DNA of 64,000 nucleotides. Origin: Opitutia bacterium UBA7876. Lineage in GTDB: Bacteria; Verrucomicrobiota; Verrucomicrobiia; Opitutales; Seribacteraceae. Position numbers and translations under genes: made by a program. The notes under the pieces are model-generated. The model did no database searches and was not told the origin of the DNA. It saw only the letters and a list, made by a program, of their open reading frames with translations. The stretch is from NCBI GenBank assembly GCA_002500665.1, contig DLRY01000025.1, positions 117,307 through 181,306 on the forward strand, read 5' to 3'. Below, in pieces: positions 7,781 through 17,385 of this stretch (the first letter of the stretch is position 1; each line of letters opens with the position of its first letter).

Positions 7781-9550
7781 CTATTCGCCCAGGAGGTTGA
7801 TGGGTGTCAGCTCGAACTTGCGGAATTCCACCTCCGATCCCTCCGCCTGGATGGCCAGCTTCCCCTTCTTGGCAGTGCAGTCGAAGCCATGGTTGACCAG
7901 ATCCCCGTTGACCCAGACCTTGACCTCGTCCCCCACGCACTCGATCCGCATGCTGTTCCATTCCCCGACCGGCTTTTCCGAATCGTCGGTCAGGTTGGCA
8001 ATCCGGCGGGCCTTGCCCTCGACGATCCCCCAGTTCTTTTCCGGCCCGCGCCTCTTGACCATGTCGGGCACCGCGATGTTCTCCACGATGCACCAGAAGT
8101 CCCCCGCGTGCTTGTGGTTCATCTGCACCTCGATCGACTTGGGGAACATCTTGTAGAGGTTGCGCAGCTTGGAGGCATGGACCAGCACCCCGCAGTTGCC
8201 GGGCTTGCCCGCAAAGCGGTACTCCGCGACCACCCGGTAGTTCTCGAACTTCTCATCGGTCAGTAGGTGTCCGCCAGGCGAACCTAGGCTGACCAGCATC
8301 CCGTTGCGGGCAACGAAGGGCTTCTTGCCCTCCGGTTTTTTGTCGAGGGCGGGCACGTCCATCGACCACCCGCTCAGGTCCTTTCCGTTGAACAGGCTGC
8401 GCGAATGGGGCGAGGACAAGCCGTGCTTGTCGTAGAGCCGGTGCCAGAAAACCTTCCAGTACTCGTCGTAGTAATCGAGGGCCGCGGTATCGATATGGGG
8501 CAAATCCTCGGTCACCGGAGCCTTTGCGGGGTCGTAACCCTTCAAGTGCCCCTTGCCCGCCCGCTCGCGCGGGGAAACGAAGCGCCATTCCCCTTCTCCG
8601 AGTACCTCCGAGCACAGCTTGGCCAGCTCGACGTCGTACTCCTTCAACTGCTTGCGGGTATGGATGTGGTTATGATCATGATCCATCGTGCGGTTGGTGT
8701 TGTACCAGCACTGAACCCCCTCCGCCCAGTACTCCGCCCGGTTGCGCGAGGCATAGCATCGCTTGGGCCCGCCAAAGACGACCAGTACCTTGTCCTCCCC
8801 GTTCACCTTGACCGAAGGATTGGCCTTCTTCCCGTTCACCAGCACGTCTCCCTCCTGCAGGCACTTCTTCAAGAGCTCTTCCGATTCTTTGGGGAACCAT
8901 TTTTTCAAAGCCCCCAAAAGAGAAACCTTCTTCTTTCCTTTTACGCGCCGAAATCGCTGAGCCGCCCGCCCGTCGTTCCAGATTTCCAATTCTCTTGCCT
9001 TCTCGAAGGCCGCCGTCAACCGCTTCTGCTGATCCTCATCGAAACCCGCCCCATGGACGACGTGTCCGAACTCATGGATGAGGATGCTCTCCAGCCTCAT
9101 CCCTCCCTCGTATTCCATGACGTCCTCCTCGGCAAAGACGACCACCGGGCGAGGCCCGAACCAGCGCAGAAAGCCCCGGCTGCGCCAGTTGTAAAAATCC
9201 AATTCCTTGCCCTTCTTGTCGGTCCTGAACTGGGGAACCTCGGAAGTGAGCTCGTCATGCCCGATCAGGATGCACAAGAGGCGCTTCTCACGTATTCTCT
9301 CCGCCACCTTCTTGTCGATCGACTGCATGATCTTCCCGAACAAGTAGGCCGACTCCGCATGGGCGTAATCCGACACCCTCTCCGAAGTCGCGATGAGGAT
9401 GCCTTCCACTTCCGTCCCCTTCTTGAAGAACTTCCCGTCCAGTTTGTGGGCCTTGAGCTGATCCTCGCTCAGGGGCTTGGTCTCATGGGCGGCCTGCAGG
9501 ACGACGCCAAGGATCAGGGACGGGAAAAGGACAAACAAGGGAAGCTTCAT
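7781..9550 (-). CDS. secreted zinc-metallopeptidase-like protein with C-terminal DUF1080 (3-keto-disaccharide hydrolase-like) domain
   Basis: 589 residues with a signal peptide (MKLPLFVLFPSLILG, then VLQAAHE). The N-terminal half contains LIHEFGHVVHG, an HExxH zinc motif. Farther on, NRAEYWAEGVQCWY supplies a likely third glutamate ligand as in gluzincin peptidases. Between them lies a basic insert, including LLKKCLQEGDVLVNGKK, that resembles an S4-type fold. The last roughly 190 residues start at SLFNGKDLSGWSMD and are a DUF1080 / 3-keto-glucoside hydrolase beta-sandwich domain with EYRFAGKPGNCGVLVHAS and ending LTPINLLGE. Such proteins are abundant in PVC bacteria and act in the periplasm or on the surface on glycans. 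Whether both domains are active is not shown. Confidence 0.8.
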   Translation of the reverse strand: MKLPLFVLFPSLILGVVLQAAHETKPLSEDQLKAHKLDGKFFKKGTEVEGILIATSERVSDYAHAESAYLFGKIMQSIDKKVAERIREKRLLCILIGHDELTSEVPQFRTDKKGKELDFYNWRSRGFLRWFGPRPVVVFAEEDVMEYEGGMRLESILIHEFGHVVHGAGFDEDQQKRLTAAFEKARELEIWNDGRAAQRFRRVKGKKKVSLLGALKKWFPKESEELLKKCLQEGDVLVNGKKANPSVKVNGEDKVLVVFGGPKRCYASRNRAEYWAEGVQCWYNTNRTMDHDHNHIHTRKQLKEYDVELAKLCSEVLGEGEWRFVSPRERAGKGHLKGYDPAKAPVTEDLPHIDTAALDYYDEYWKVFWHRLYDKHGLSSPHSRSLFNGKDLSGWSMDVPALDKKPEGKKPFVARNGMLVSLGSPGGHLLTDEKFENYRVVAEYRFAGKPGNCGVLVHASKLRNLYKMFPKSIEVQMNHKHAGDFWCIVENIAVPDMVKRRGPEKNWGIVEGKARRIANLTDDSEKPVGEWNSMRIECVGDEVKVWVNGDLVNHGFDCTAKKGKLAIQAEGSEVEFRKFELTPINLLGE

Positions 9551-9644
9551 GGAAAAACAATAAGATTAGGGTTGAAGAGTCATCACCCTTACGCTTGCGC
9601 CCCCGAACGTCCACCAAGGAATGGGGATACAGGGCAAAAAAGGG

Positions 9645-11702
9645 CTACTGCCCCAGGTCGTGGAGGGCCTTGACCTCGACGGCGCTCAGGACGCGGTCGT
9701 AGATGCGCAGGTCGTCGAGGGAGCCTTGGAAATAGTTGATGCCTCCAAAGGTACGGCCCAAATTGAGGGTGGCTCCTGTGGAAGGCTGAGTATTGCGTCC
9801 GATGCCTTGGTCGAGGGAGCCGTTGACGAAGATGGAATAGCTCCCATGAGAGCCCGCTCCATTATCCCTTCTTGCGGCAAGGTGCATCCAGGACCCCAGG
9901 TTGATTTGAGCATTGGATTCCTGTACCATCGAGGTGCTGCCCAGGGCCCAGAACTTGAATTTGGAGTTTCGGTGCATGAGGCCGTAGGTACCGGTGGGCC
10001 CGGTCAGGATAGCGACGTGATCTTCCCAGCCCGCACCGGTGCTCCCCCGGGCGTCGGTCGACTTGAGCCACAGGGCGATGGTGAAGTCGGGCCCCAGGCT
10101 GTAGGGGATGGTGCCCCAGTCGTTCACGCCGTCGAACTGGATGGCGTTTCCGATCTTGCCGGGCACCCAGGTGGTCTGGTTGGACGCGAACCCCACGAGG
10201 ATGGCGGGCCGGTTGTTTCCGGAGACGTCCGCGGTTTGGTTGCCGTCGGGAGCGTCGAAAGGGAGGTGAACCATCAACCCACCGGTTAGGTCGACCCCGA
10301 TTTGGTCGCCTACGGCAATACCCCACTTGGAACCAAGGTACGCCTCGACCGTCTCGATTTCGCTTTCCGACAAGGCCCGGTCGTAGACGAGGATTTCGCC
10401 AACGTTGCCGGTGAAGTAATACTGGTTGTTTTTTCGGCCGATAGTATCTGATTCAACAAATCCAGTCGTTCTAAATGAAAAAACATGCAATTGAGCTGGA
10501 TTCATTGCTCCAGTATTACTGAAGCCGATCTGATGACCATTTTTACGACCGAGACCATCGGAAATGAAAGTCTTGCTTGTAAAGAAGTATTTTCCGTTAT
10601 GGTTACTCCCCCATTCTTCCTGTGAATTCGTCCAGAATTGAGCCTCTGCCAAACTTTCTGGATTCCTGGTTAAGACTCAAAAACATGTCCTTGTTTGCTC
10701 GATCTTGGGGAAGGTTAGCGACTGGTTGCCGTCGAAAAACAAGAGGCTGAGAGCGGGGTGCTCGGGGAGTTGACCGGAACGAATGGTGGGCTGGCGAAAG
10801 GGGGTTCCTTGGGTGGCGTTGTGGTCCTTGCCCGCCTTGTCCGCCCAGTCGGCGACCTTCGTCTGGTCCGTTCCGGAGTCGGCCACCCCGTCGGCGTCGA
10901 CGTCGTTGGCGTCGAGCCAGAGAACGAGCCCGTTGGAGGGAACTTGGCTGGAGTTTCCTTCCGAGGTATTGGGCCCCGGAGCCCCCACCGCCTGGTGAAG
11001 GGAAACGGTCTGGCTGGAGACCTCCCCGAGCGAGTTGGTCAGGCGGACCAAGTAGGTGGCGCTGTCGGCGAGGTTGGCGTTGGCAATTTCAAGGATGGGT
11101 CCGGTGGCCCCGGAAATGGGCTGGCCGTTGCGGAACCACTGGTAGCCGAGGTTATGCCCGCGCCCGACCACCTCGAAGAGAACCGTCCCGCTATCCGGGT
11201 CGTAGCGGGCGAAGGGCTGGGTGGAGACGGACGGGGTCACCCCGAGGGCGGAAAGGACCTGAGGAGACAGGAGGTCGAGGGTGACGGCCCCAGGAGGAAG
11301 CGTCCGGGCCAAGTCGGCGGCCAGGGCATAGGGGGTGGCGGTTATCCTCCGGTCGGGGCCGAGTAAGCGAAGACCCTGGCCGTCGCCCGGGTCAAAGCGG
11401 ACCTTCAGGTAGAGCTCCTCATGGGCAAGAAAGAGATCGGACGGAAGCGGGTTCATCCCCTGCCCGCCCAAGTGAACGAGTTAACGGCCGTTGGCGACGG
11501 ATACCGAGATCGTATCGTTGGGGGTTGCCCCGTTGCGCCAGTGGGCGGTTCCCTGAGCGTCCCGGATTTCAAAGGCGAAGGCGGCCGAGCCGTTAAAGTT
11601 CACCCCGTCGATGGATACCTTGCCCGCATAGGGGACGGGGACGGCCGACTGCAGGGAGGCCGCGAGGAGGGCGAGAAGCAAGAACGAGCGGAGAAAAATC
11701 AT
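9645..11702 (-). pseudogene. secreted LamG/immunoglobulin-like surface protein broken by two in-frame stop codons
   Basis: Three consecutive open stretches lie in exactly the same frame. They are separated only by TAA at 11483-11481 and TGA at 10679-10677, giving a 685-codon reading. The start is MIFLRSFLLLALLAA, a signal peptide. The first part carries the FEIRDAQGTAHWRNG and ITATPYALAADLA segments common in verrucomicrobial surface proteins. The second has an Ig-like domain (NLGYQWFRNGQPISG), and the third has LamG folds with WGIAVGDQIG and DDLRIYDRVLS. Reading across the stops continues the homology sensibly: TAA replaces a likely Tyr (NGR-Y-LVHL) and TGA a likely Trp (TCF-W-VLTRN). No frameshift is needed. 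I call it a pseudogene; sequence error or readthrough are alternatives. Bases about 10430-10680 look more AT-rich than the flanks. Confidence 0.75.
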
Positions 11703-11775
11703 GGGGGAAGCCGGGTCATCAATGCGAACCATCCCCATTATTAAGCGGGGGAATGGCTTGGCAAGGCATAAGCGG

Positions 11776-13164
11776 TCAGGCTTCCGCGGGGGCGCAAAAG
11801 TTGCGGTTGAAGTACTTGCGGCAAAGCAGGCGCCAGGCGATGATGATGAAGGCGGTCAGGGGAATGCCGAAAATCATGCCGAGAATGCCCCCTAGGGCGG
11901 TCCCCCAGAAGAAGATGGAAACGATCACGACGACGGGATGAAGACCGGTCTGCTGGCCCATGATCTTGGGGGTCAGGTAGTAGCTCTCGATCAACTGAAC
12001 AACGAGGAAGGAAATTCCGCAGCCCAATAGGACGGTCCATTCCCCGGTCTCCGCAATGCCCCCGGGCTGGAGGTAGGCGACGAGCACGGCCGTGACGATC
12101 CCCACGATGGACCCGAGGTAGGGCACGATGTTGAGCAGGCCGAAGAGCAGGCCGAGGGCGATCCCGAACTTCAGGCCGCTGATGGTGAAGCCGATGGCAT
12201 AGCCCACGCCCATGAGAAGCCCGATCAGCAGCTGGCCCCGGAAGAAGGCGACCATGATGCCCACGAACTCGCGGATCAGAAAGACCACGTCCTCCTTGAC
12301 CGATGCGCTCAGAAAGCCAAGCTCTTCTTCCAGGTCTTCAAGGAGGTTGCGGTTGGAGCTGAGGAAATAGAAGAGGTAGATGGGAATGACGGCAAGAAAG
12401 GTAACCTGGGCGAAGAACCCGAGCAGGCCCGCCCAAGCGGACTTGATGACCTCGGCCGACTTCTGGGCGATTTCCTCGCCCTGCTGGCCGATCGTCTCCA
12501 TGGCCCGGTTGCGCATTTCGAGGCCCTTGCGGGAGAGGTAGTCCGCCCGCTCTTCACCGCCCTCGATCTCGAAAAAGGCCTTTTGTTCCTCCTGGTCGAG
12601 ATCACGGAAGGTTTGCCTCTGCTCTACGTCGAGGCCGTCGTATACGGCCTTCTGGTCGGCAGGAAGGACAATGGAAAGGGAAACCTCCTCGTTCCCGACC
12701 AGTTCCTTCCAGTATTTCTTGAAGGCATCGACCTGGCCGGATATCGCTTCCCAGGTGTCGGGCGAAACGGATCCCTTGACCTTGCGCTCGATGCGCTCGG
12801 GCCATTCCGCCGCCGTCCCGGCGAACTCCTTGGCCTGCCCGATGACCTTGCCCCCCAGGTACCAGGTGGCCGAGCCGGCGACCGCAACCACGAGCAGGTA
12901 GAGCAAAAGAATGGAGGCAAAGCGCCCGAGCCCAAGCTTCTCGTCGAAGAAGGTGACGATGGGCCGGAGCATGATGGCGAGCATGCCCGATACGGCAAGC
13001 GACCAGATGACTCCGCCGAACATGTCGAAGGCCCGGTTGAGGATGACCACCAGAACGGCAATGAGTACGCCGAGCAGGAGAACGCCGGCGCAACAGAGGA
13101 CGAAACCGAGAAACTTACGCTGTCGATCGCTCAGGATGGAAGGGGCTCCTTCGTTTTCGGTCAT
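11776..13164 (-). CDS. AI-2E family transporter
   Basis: 462 residues from the ATG at 13164, a better start than the longer frame because MTENEGAPS precedes the first helix directly. There are about eight membrane helices: three or so near the N-terminus, a soluble middle part (about residues 110-240) rich in charge, and a C-terminal block of helices with the family signature region (FFRGQLLIGLLMGVGYAI, PYLGSIVGIVTAVLVAYLQ, GQQTGLHPVVVIVSIFFWG). The PF01594 family includes AI-2 exporter TqsA and sodium/proton antiporters, so the substrate cannot be stated. The soluble middle insertion is longer than in TqsA. It diverges from the HtrA-like gene across 116 bp. Confidence 0.88.
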   Translation of the reverse strand: MTENEGAPSILSDRQRKFLGFVLCCAGVLLLGVLIAVLVVILNRAFDMFGGVIWSLAVSGMLAIMLRPIVTFFDEKLGLGRFASILLLYLLVVAVAGSATWYLGGKVIGQAKEFAGTAAEWPERIERKVKGSVSPDTWEAISGQVDAFKKYWKELVGNEEVSLSIVLPADQKAVYDGLDVEQRQTFRDLDQEEQKAFFEIEGGEERADYLSRKGLEMRNRAMETIGQQGEEIAQKSAEVIKSAWAGLLGFFAQVTFLAVIPIYLFYFLSSNRNLLEDLEEELGFLSASVKEDVVFLIREFVGIMVAFFRGQLLIGLLMGVGYAIGFTISGLKFGIALGLLFGLLNIVPYLGSIVGIVTAVLVAYLQPGGIAETGEWTVLLGCGISFLVVQLIESYYLTPKIMGQQTGLHPVVVIVSIFFWGTALGGILGMIFGIPLTAFIIIAWRLLCRKYFNRNFCAPAEA

Positions 13165-13280
13165 CTGCCTTTTTCTTTTGTTTGCTTGCCAAGTCTTTCG
13201 TGAAAGGGATAAGAAATTCATGCCCGTTGCAGTACGCGGAGTCAAACGAAACAACTGCCCGGCGACGCCCTATAACAAAC

Positions 13281-15308
13281 ATGAAAACGTTTTTTTCCTT
13301 ACCCTGCCTGCTCCTCGGCTTTCTCACCGCCCATCTTTCGGCCACGGCCGATGAGCCCACTGCCGACCCCAAACTAAGCAAGGCCGTCAATTCCGTATAT
13401 CCCGCCATCGTCCGTATCGAGGTCGTTTCCGAAAAGGGATCGTCGGGCAGGCTGATGAAGTCGAGGGCCACCGGAAGCGGGGTCATCATCGCGGCGGAGG
13501 GCCTGGTCGTGACCAACCACCACGTCGCCGGCAAAGCGACCCGCATCACCTGCCGACTCTACGACGGCGAGGAGCTTTCCGCGGACTTGCTAGGGGCCGA
13601 CCCCATGACCGACCTGGCGGTGCTCAGGCTGCGCCTCGCCGATCGTCCCAAGGGGAGCCAAGCCCTGGCCACGGCCAAATTCGGGAACTCCGACCTGGTA
13701 AAGGTCGGGGACACCTGTTTCGCGATGGGCAGCCCGGCCGGCCTGTCGCAATCGGTGACGCGGGGAATCATTTCCAACGTCGCCATGATCTCGCCCCGCT
13801 CGGGATCCTTCCGGCTCGATGGGGAGAACGTGGGCGAACTCGTGCGCTGGCTAGGGCACGATGCCGTCATCTTCCCGGGCAACAGCGGAGGCCCCCTGGT
13901 CGACGAGGCGGGCCGGATCATCGGGATCAACGAGGTCGGGATCGGCAGCCTGGGCGGGGCCATCCCGGCAAACCTGGCCAAGGAGGTCTCGGCCGAATTG
14001 GCCCAAAAGGGATTCGTCTCCCGTTGCTGGACGGGCTTGGAATGTCAGCCCGTGCTCAACCCTCGCGAACGGGGAATCCTCGTCGCCGGCGTAATCAAGA
14101 ATTCCCCCGCCCAGAAGGCAGGCATCGAGCCGGGGGACCTGATCCGGACCTATGCCGGCAAGGAAGTGGACGCTAAGATTGCGGAAGACCTGCCCTTGTT
14201 CAACCAGCTCGCCTACGGAATGAAGGTAGGGAGCATGGTCAAGGTGACCGGCATGCGCGACAAGAAGAAGATGAGCTGGTCCCTCAAGACGATTTCACGT
14301 GAAGCGGCCTTTGCCAAGGAGCGCGAGCTCAAGAACTGGGGCATGACCGCCCGGGACTTCACGCTCATGTCATCCCTTGAGGCCAGACGCTCAAACAAAA
14401 GGGGGGCCCAGATTCATTCCGTTAGCCGAGGCGGTCCCAGTTCCAGCGCCAAGCCCAACCTGATCCCCCGGGACGTCGTAACCGAGATCAACGGCAAGCC
14501 CGTGCGCAACGTGGCCGACCTGGTTCGCCTTTCGAAGGAAATCACCAAGGGCAAGAAGGAACCCGTTCCTACCCTCGTAAGCTTCGAACGGGACCTCGCC
14601 AAGCTGTTGACGGTTATCAAAATCGGGCCCGAGGCGGATGAAAACCGCCCCTTGCAGGCCTGGAAGCCTTGGGTCGGGATCGCCAACCAAGTCCTGACCA
14701 GGGAACTGTCCGCTGCCCTCGGCCTGCCGGCTACGACAAGAGGAATCCGGGTGGCCCAAGTCTATCCGGACACCCCCGCCGAGAAAGGCGGGCTCAAGCC
14801 CGGCGACCTTATGTTCCGCATAGACGGGCAGATCATCAATGCCTACCGTAGCGAGGACACGGAGATTTTCGGAAACATGGTCAAGGAATACAAGACGGGG
14901 TCCGTCATCCGCATAACCGGCCTGCGCGGCAAGGAGCGCCTCGACCTTAACGTGACCCTCGAAAAGAGACCCGACCCGCCCAACGAGCTGCCCGAGTACG
15001 AGGAGGAGACCTTCGAGTTTACGCTCCGCGAGCTTTCCTTCGGCGACCGCGTGGCCAAGAGGCTGGAAAAAAACCATCCCGGACTTCTCATCCATAACGT
15101 CGAGCAGGCGGGATGGGCGGCATTGGCGGGTCTGCGTCAGGGAGACTTGCTCCTGAAAGTGAACGGGGCCAGCCACAGCAGGGTGAAGGCTTTCGAGCAG
15201 AAGATGAACGAGCTGATCGAGCAAAAACCCCCCAGGATCGTCTTTTTCGTGCGCCGCGGCATCCACACCCTTTTTCTCGAGCTGGAGCCGGACTGGGACC
15301 AAAGCTGA
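13281..15308 (+). CDS. periplasmic HtrA-like serine protease with four PDZ domains
   Basis: 675 residues starting at MKTFFSLPCLLLGFL, a signal peptide; the open frame upstream lacks a sensible N-terminus. The trypsin-like domain (residues about 35-240) has an intact triad: His81 in VVTNHHVAG, Asp111 in TDLAVLRL and Ser202 in FPGNSGGPLVD. Four PDZ-like domains follow, at about 250-340, 350-450, 475-570 and 590-670, with clear ligand-loop and PGDLI/GDL motifs in three. HtrA proteases degrade or refold damaged envelope proteins; four PDZ domains is more than the one or two of DegP and DegS. A catalytically degenerate relative follows 16 bp downstream, suggesting they work together. Confidence 0.88.
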   Translation: MKTFFSLPCLLLGFLTAHLSATADEPTADPKLSKAVNSVYPAIVRIEVVSEKGSSGRLMKSRATGSGVIIAAEGLVVTNHHVAGKATRITCRLYDGEELSADLLGADPMTDLAVLRLRLADRPKGSQALATAKFGNSDLVKVGDTCFAMGSPAGLSQSVTRGIISNVAMISPRSGSFRLDGENVGELVRWLGHDAVIFPGNSGGPLVDEAGRIIGINEVGIGSLGGAIPANLAKEVSAELAQKGFVSRCWTGLECQPVLNPRERGILVAGVIKNSPAQKAGIEPGDLIRTYAGKEVDAKIAEDLPLFNQLAYGMKVGSMVKVTGMRDKKKMSWSLKTISREAAFAKERELKNWGMTARDFTLMSSLEARRSNKRGAQIHSVSRGGPSSSAKPNLIPRDVVTEINGKPVRNVADLVRLSKEITKGKKEPVPTLVSFERDLAKLLTVIKIGPEADENRPLQAWKPWVGIANQVLTRELSAALGLPATTRGIRVAQVYPDTPAEKGGLKPGDLMFRIDGQIINAYRSEDTEIFGNMVKEYKTGSVIRITGLRGKERLDLNVTLEKRPDPPNELPEYEEETFEFTLRELSFGDRVAKRLEKNHPGLLIHNVEQAGWAALAGLRQGDLLLKVNGASHSRVKAFEQKMNELIEQKPPRIVFFVRRGIHTLFLELEPDWDQS

Positions 15309-15324
15309 CAACCCCCTAAGAAAG

Positions 15325-16092
15325 ATGAAACGCCACTTTCCACTCCTTTTGCTGCTCGCCTTCTCCAATCCTTCGTTCCTCGAGGCCAAGAGGCCCGAAT
15401 TAACTTGGAGAAAGCTTCTTCAGGATCATGCCGACTGCGTAACCTGGGTTTCCGCCACTGTCCGCGTCGAGGTCAGCGCAGGGGGGCGCAGCATGCCTCC
15501 GCAGGAACAGAAACTGGAGGCCTTGGGAACCATCATCGCGGAGGATGGGCTGACCGTCCTTTCCCTCAGCCGGGTCGACCCGACGGCAACCCTCCTTTCG
15601 AGGATGCGCGGAGGCGGAAGTACCGTAAACGTCAACTACACCGAGGTCCTCATCCTGATGCAGGACGGCACCGAGGTGCCGGCCAGGCTTGTGCTCAAGG
15701 ACAGCGACCTGGACCTTGCCTTCGTCCTTCCGCTCAAGGGAGGAAAGAGTCAAGCGGACAAAATCTCCTTTCCTTACGTACCACGGCCGGCAAAAGACAC
15801 CGATGTCAAGACCAGAGCCTTGGACGAAGTGGTTTCCCTCGGCAAGCTGGGCCGGAACCTCTACCGCCAATCCACCCTCCGAAAAGGCTGGGTCAGCGCC
15901 GTGATCGAGAAACCGCGCAAGTATCTGGTGATCGACAACACCTCGCCCGGGACTCCCGTCTTCGATCGCGAGGGAAACTGGCTGGGCATCGTCGTCTACA
16001 AGATGGACCGAGGGCGGCCCACCAGCATCGTTACCCTCCCTGCCGAGGATATCGATGAGATTGCGGAACAGGTCCGCTCGAGGAACAAATAA
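15325..16092 (+). CDS. secreted trypsin-fold pseudoprotease partner of the HtrA-like protease
   Basis: 255 residues with a signal peptide (MKRHFPLLLLLAFSNPSF). It follows the trypsin-fold layout of its upstream neighbour: a GTIIAEDGLTVLSLS strand pair where the His loop should be, DSDLDLAFVLPL in place of the Asp motif, and SPGTPVFDREGNWLGIVV where GNSGGPLVD is expected. The catalytic His and Ser are therefore both absent, while the Asp region is partly kept. There is no PDZ domain. It most likely acts as a non-catalytic regulator or adaptor for the protease encoded just upstream. That role is inference; the loss of the triad is visible directly. Confidence 0.75.
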   Translation: MKRHFPLLLLLAFSNPSFLEAKRPELTWRKLLQDHADCVTWVSATVRVEVSAGGRSMPPQEQKLEALGTIIAEDGLTVLSLSRVDPTATLLSRMRGGGSTVNVNYTEVLILMQDGTEVPARLVLKDSDLDLAFVLPLKGGKSQADKISFPYVPRPAKDTDVKTRALDEVVSLGKLGRNLYRQSTLRKGWVSAVIEKPRKYLVIDNTSPGTPVFDREGNWLGIVVYKMDRGRPTSIVTLPAEDIDEIAEQVRSRNK

Positions 16093-16143
16093 GTTTTCCG
16101 TTGCGAAACCCGTTTTTTACGGATTATTGTGGCATGTTCGGTC

Positions 16144-17385
16144 ATGCTAGAAATTTCCTATATCCGCAGGTTTGCACCCTTGACGACCTTGGTTGCCGCC
16201 TTGGCGTTTCTGGGAGCCTGCGCCGAGGAGCGCCTTCACCCCGACGACGTCGAATACCGTAAGGACGAGAACGGCTCCGAGCTTCTCTACAAGATCGGGG
16301 AAGACATGCCCTTCGGCAATGGAGAGAGGGCCTTCGTGTACGAATATCACCCCAAATCCGGTAGTTTCATCGAGAAGACCTTTTCGACGAGAAAAAAGCA
16401 CTTCGAGGTTGGATTTCTCAATGGGCTGCGCGACGGAAACTTTACTTTCTGGCAGAAGAACGGGATTAAGCTCCTGACCGGCTCATACAGCAAAGGCCTG
16501 CGCAACGGCACCTTTACCTTCTACGGCAAGACGGGCGAACTGGTCTACGAGAAGAACTTCAGCAACGGCGAACTGGACGGCAACTTCACCCTCTATTATC
16601 CGGCTTCCAACAACGATCTCCTGCGCTACAACGAAAAACTGGCTGAGGAAGACAAGGATCCGGGCGAACTCACGGTTAAGAACCACCTCCGCCTCCAGGT
16701 CAAGTTTCAAGACGGCAACCCCGTTGGTTCCTACCGGGCCTACTATCATCCCGGAAGCCGCTCGCTTTCAGAGGAGGAACTCCTCAAGGAGGAAGGGAAC
16801 TTCAGCGACTCGGGACTCCTCCAGGAGGACCAGTTGTCCTATTACCCCAAGACTCATTCCCTAGTGGTAGTCCTGCCGGACAAGAAACGCCCCTACCCTC
16901 CGCACCCACCCACGCCCAATGGTTTCTCGAGGGCGATCGACGAGGCCGCCAAGGCTATTCTGGCCATTCCCAAGTACCGCAACCCGGACAACTCGCCCGC
17001 CGAGGTCTACACCCTTGACGAGCAAGGCAATGAGATCGTTCCCATTTGGTCCTCTCACATCAGCCGGATTGCCATCCGAAACGAGACCGGGTATCTGGAG
17101 GACGCGAAATTCGAGCCCAACTACGAGTCTTACGGGGAGGCCGAGAAATACGCCATTGAGATGGGAGGGTTTCCGCTCGAGGTAGTCGGGCTCGACAAAA
17201 AGGGCGAGATCATCGACGTATTATGGGCCGGAGGCCAGCATAGTGAAGCAATCCCCCTTCCCGAAAGAATCAAGGTCAGGAGGGTCAAGGTTCGGCGTTC
17301 TTGGAAAAAGGGCTATGCCAGCGAGGCCCTTTGGCTGCTCACCAACGGCTCCAAAATCTCCATTAGGGAAGACGTCCTGCGCTAG
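16144..17385 (+). CDS. MORN-repeat (YwqK-like) lipoprotein
   Basis: 413 residues from the ATG at 16144; a GTG 15 bp upstream is an alternative. The N-terminus is a lipoprotein signal with the lipobox LGAC. Residues about 60-150 contain MORN_2-type repeats (GLRDGNFTFWQKNG, GLRNGTFTFYGKTGELVY, GELDGNFTLYY), as in the YwqK family. The remainder (PYPPHPPTPNGFS onward) is not recognised. YwqK is often labelled an antitoxin, but most such proteins in this lineage are outer-membrane or periplasmic lipoproteins of unknown role. I see no toxin gene. The stop overlaps the stop of the convergent NPFD-repeat gene by 4 bp. Confidence 0.75.
   Translation: MLEISYIRRFAPLTTLVAALAFLGACAEERLHPDDVEYRKDENGSELLYKIGEDMPFGNGERAFVYEYHPKSGSFIEKTFSTRKKHFEVGFLNGLRDGNFTFWQKNGIKLLTGSYSKGLRNGTFTFYGKTGELVYEKNFSNGELDGNFTLYYPASNNDLLRYNEKLAEEDKDPGELTVKNHLRLQVKFQDGNPVGSYRAYYHPGSRSLSEEELLKEEGNFSDSGLLQEDQLSYYPKTHSLVVVLPDKKRPYPPHPPTPNGFSRAIDEAAKAILAIPKYRNPDNSPAEVYTLDEQGNEIVPIWSSHISRIAIRNETGYLEDAKFEPNYESYGEAEKYAIEMGGFPLEVVGLDKKGEIIDVLWAGGQHSEAIPLPERIKVRRVKVRRSWKKGYASEALWLLTNGSKISIREDVLR

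Noticed and set aside
8405..9673. A 422-codon plus-strand frame
   Set aside because: It runs antisense to the metallopeptidase-DUF1080 gene, whose domains are clear; no domain in the antisense reading.
16144..17385. Antitoxin role of the YwqK-like MORN protein
   Set aside because: It is a signal-peptide lipoprotein and no toxin gene is adjacent.
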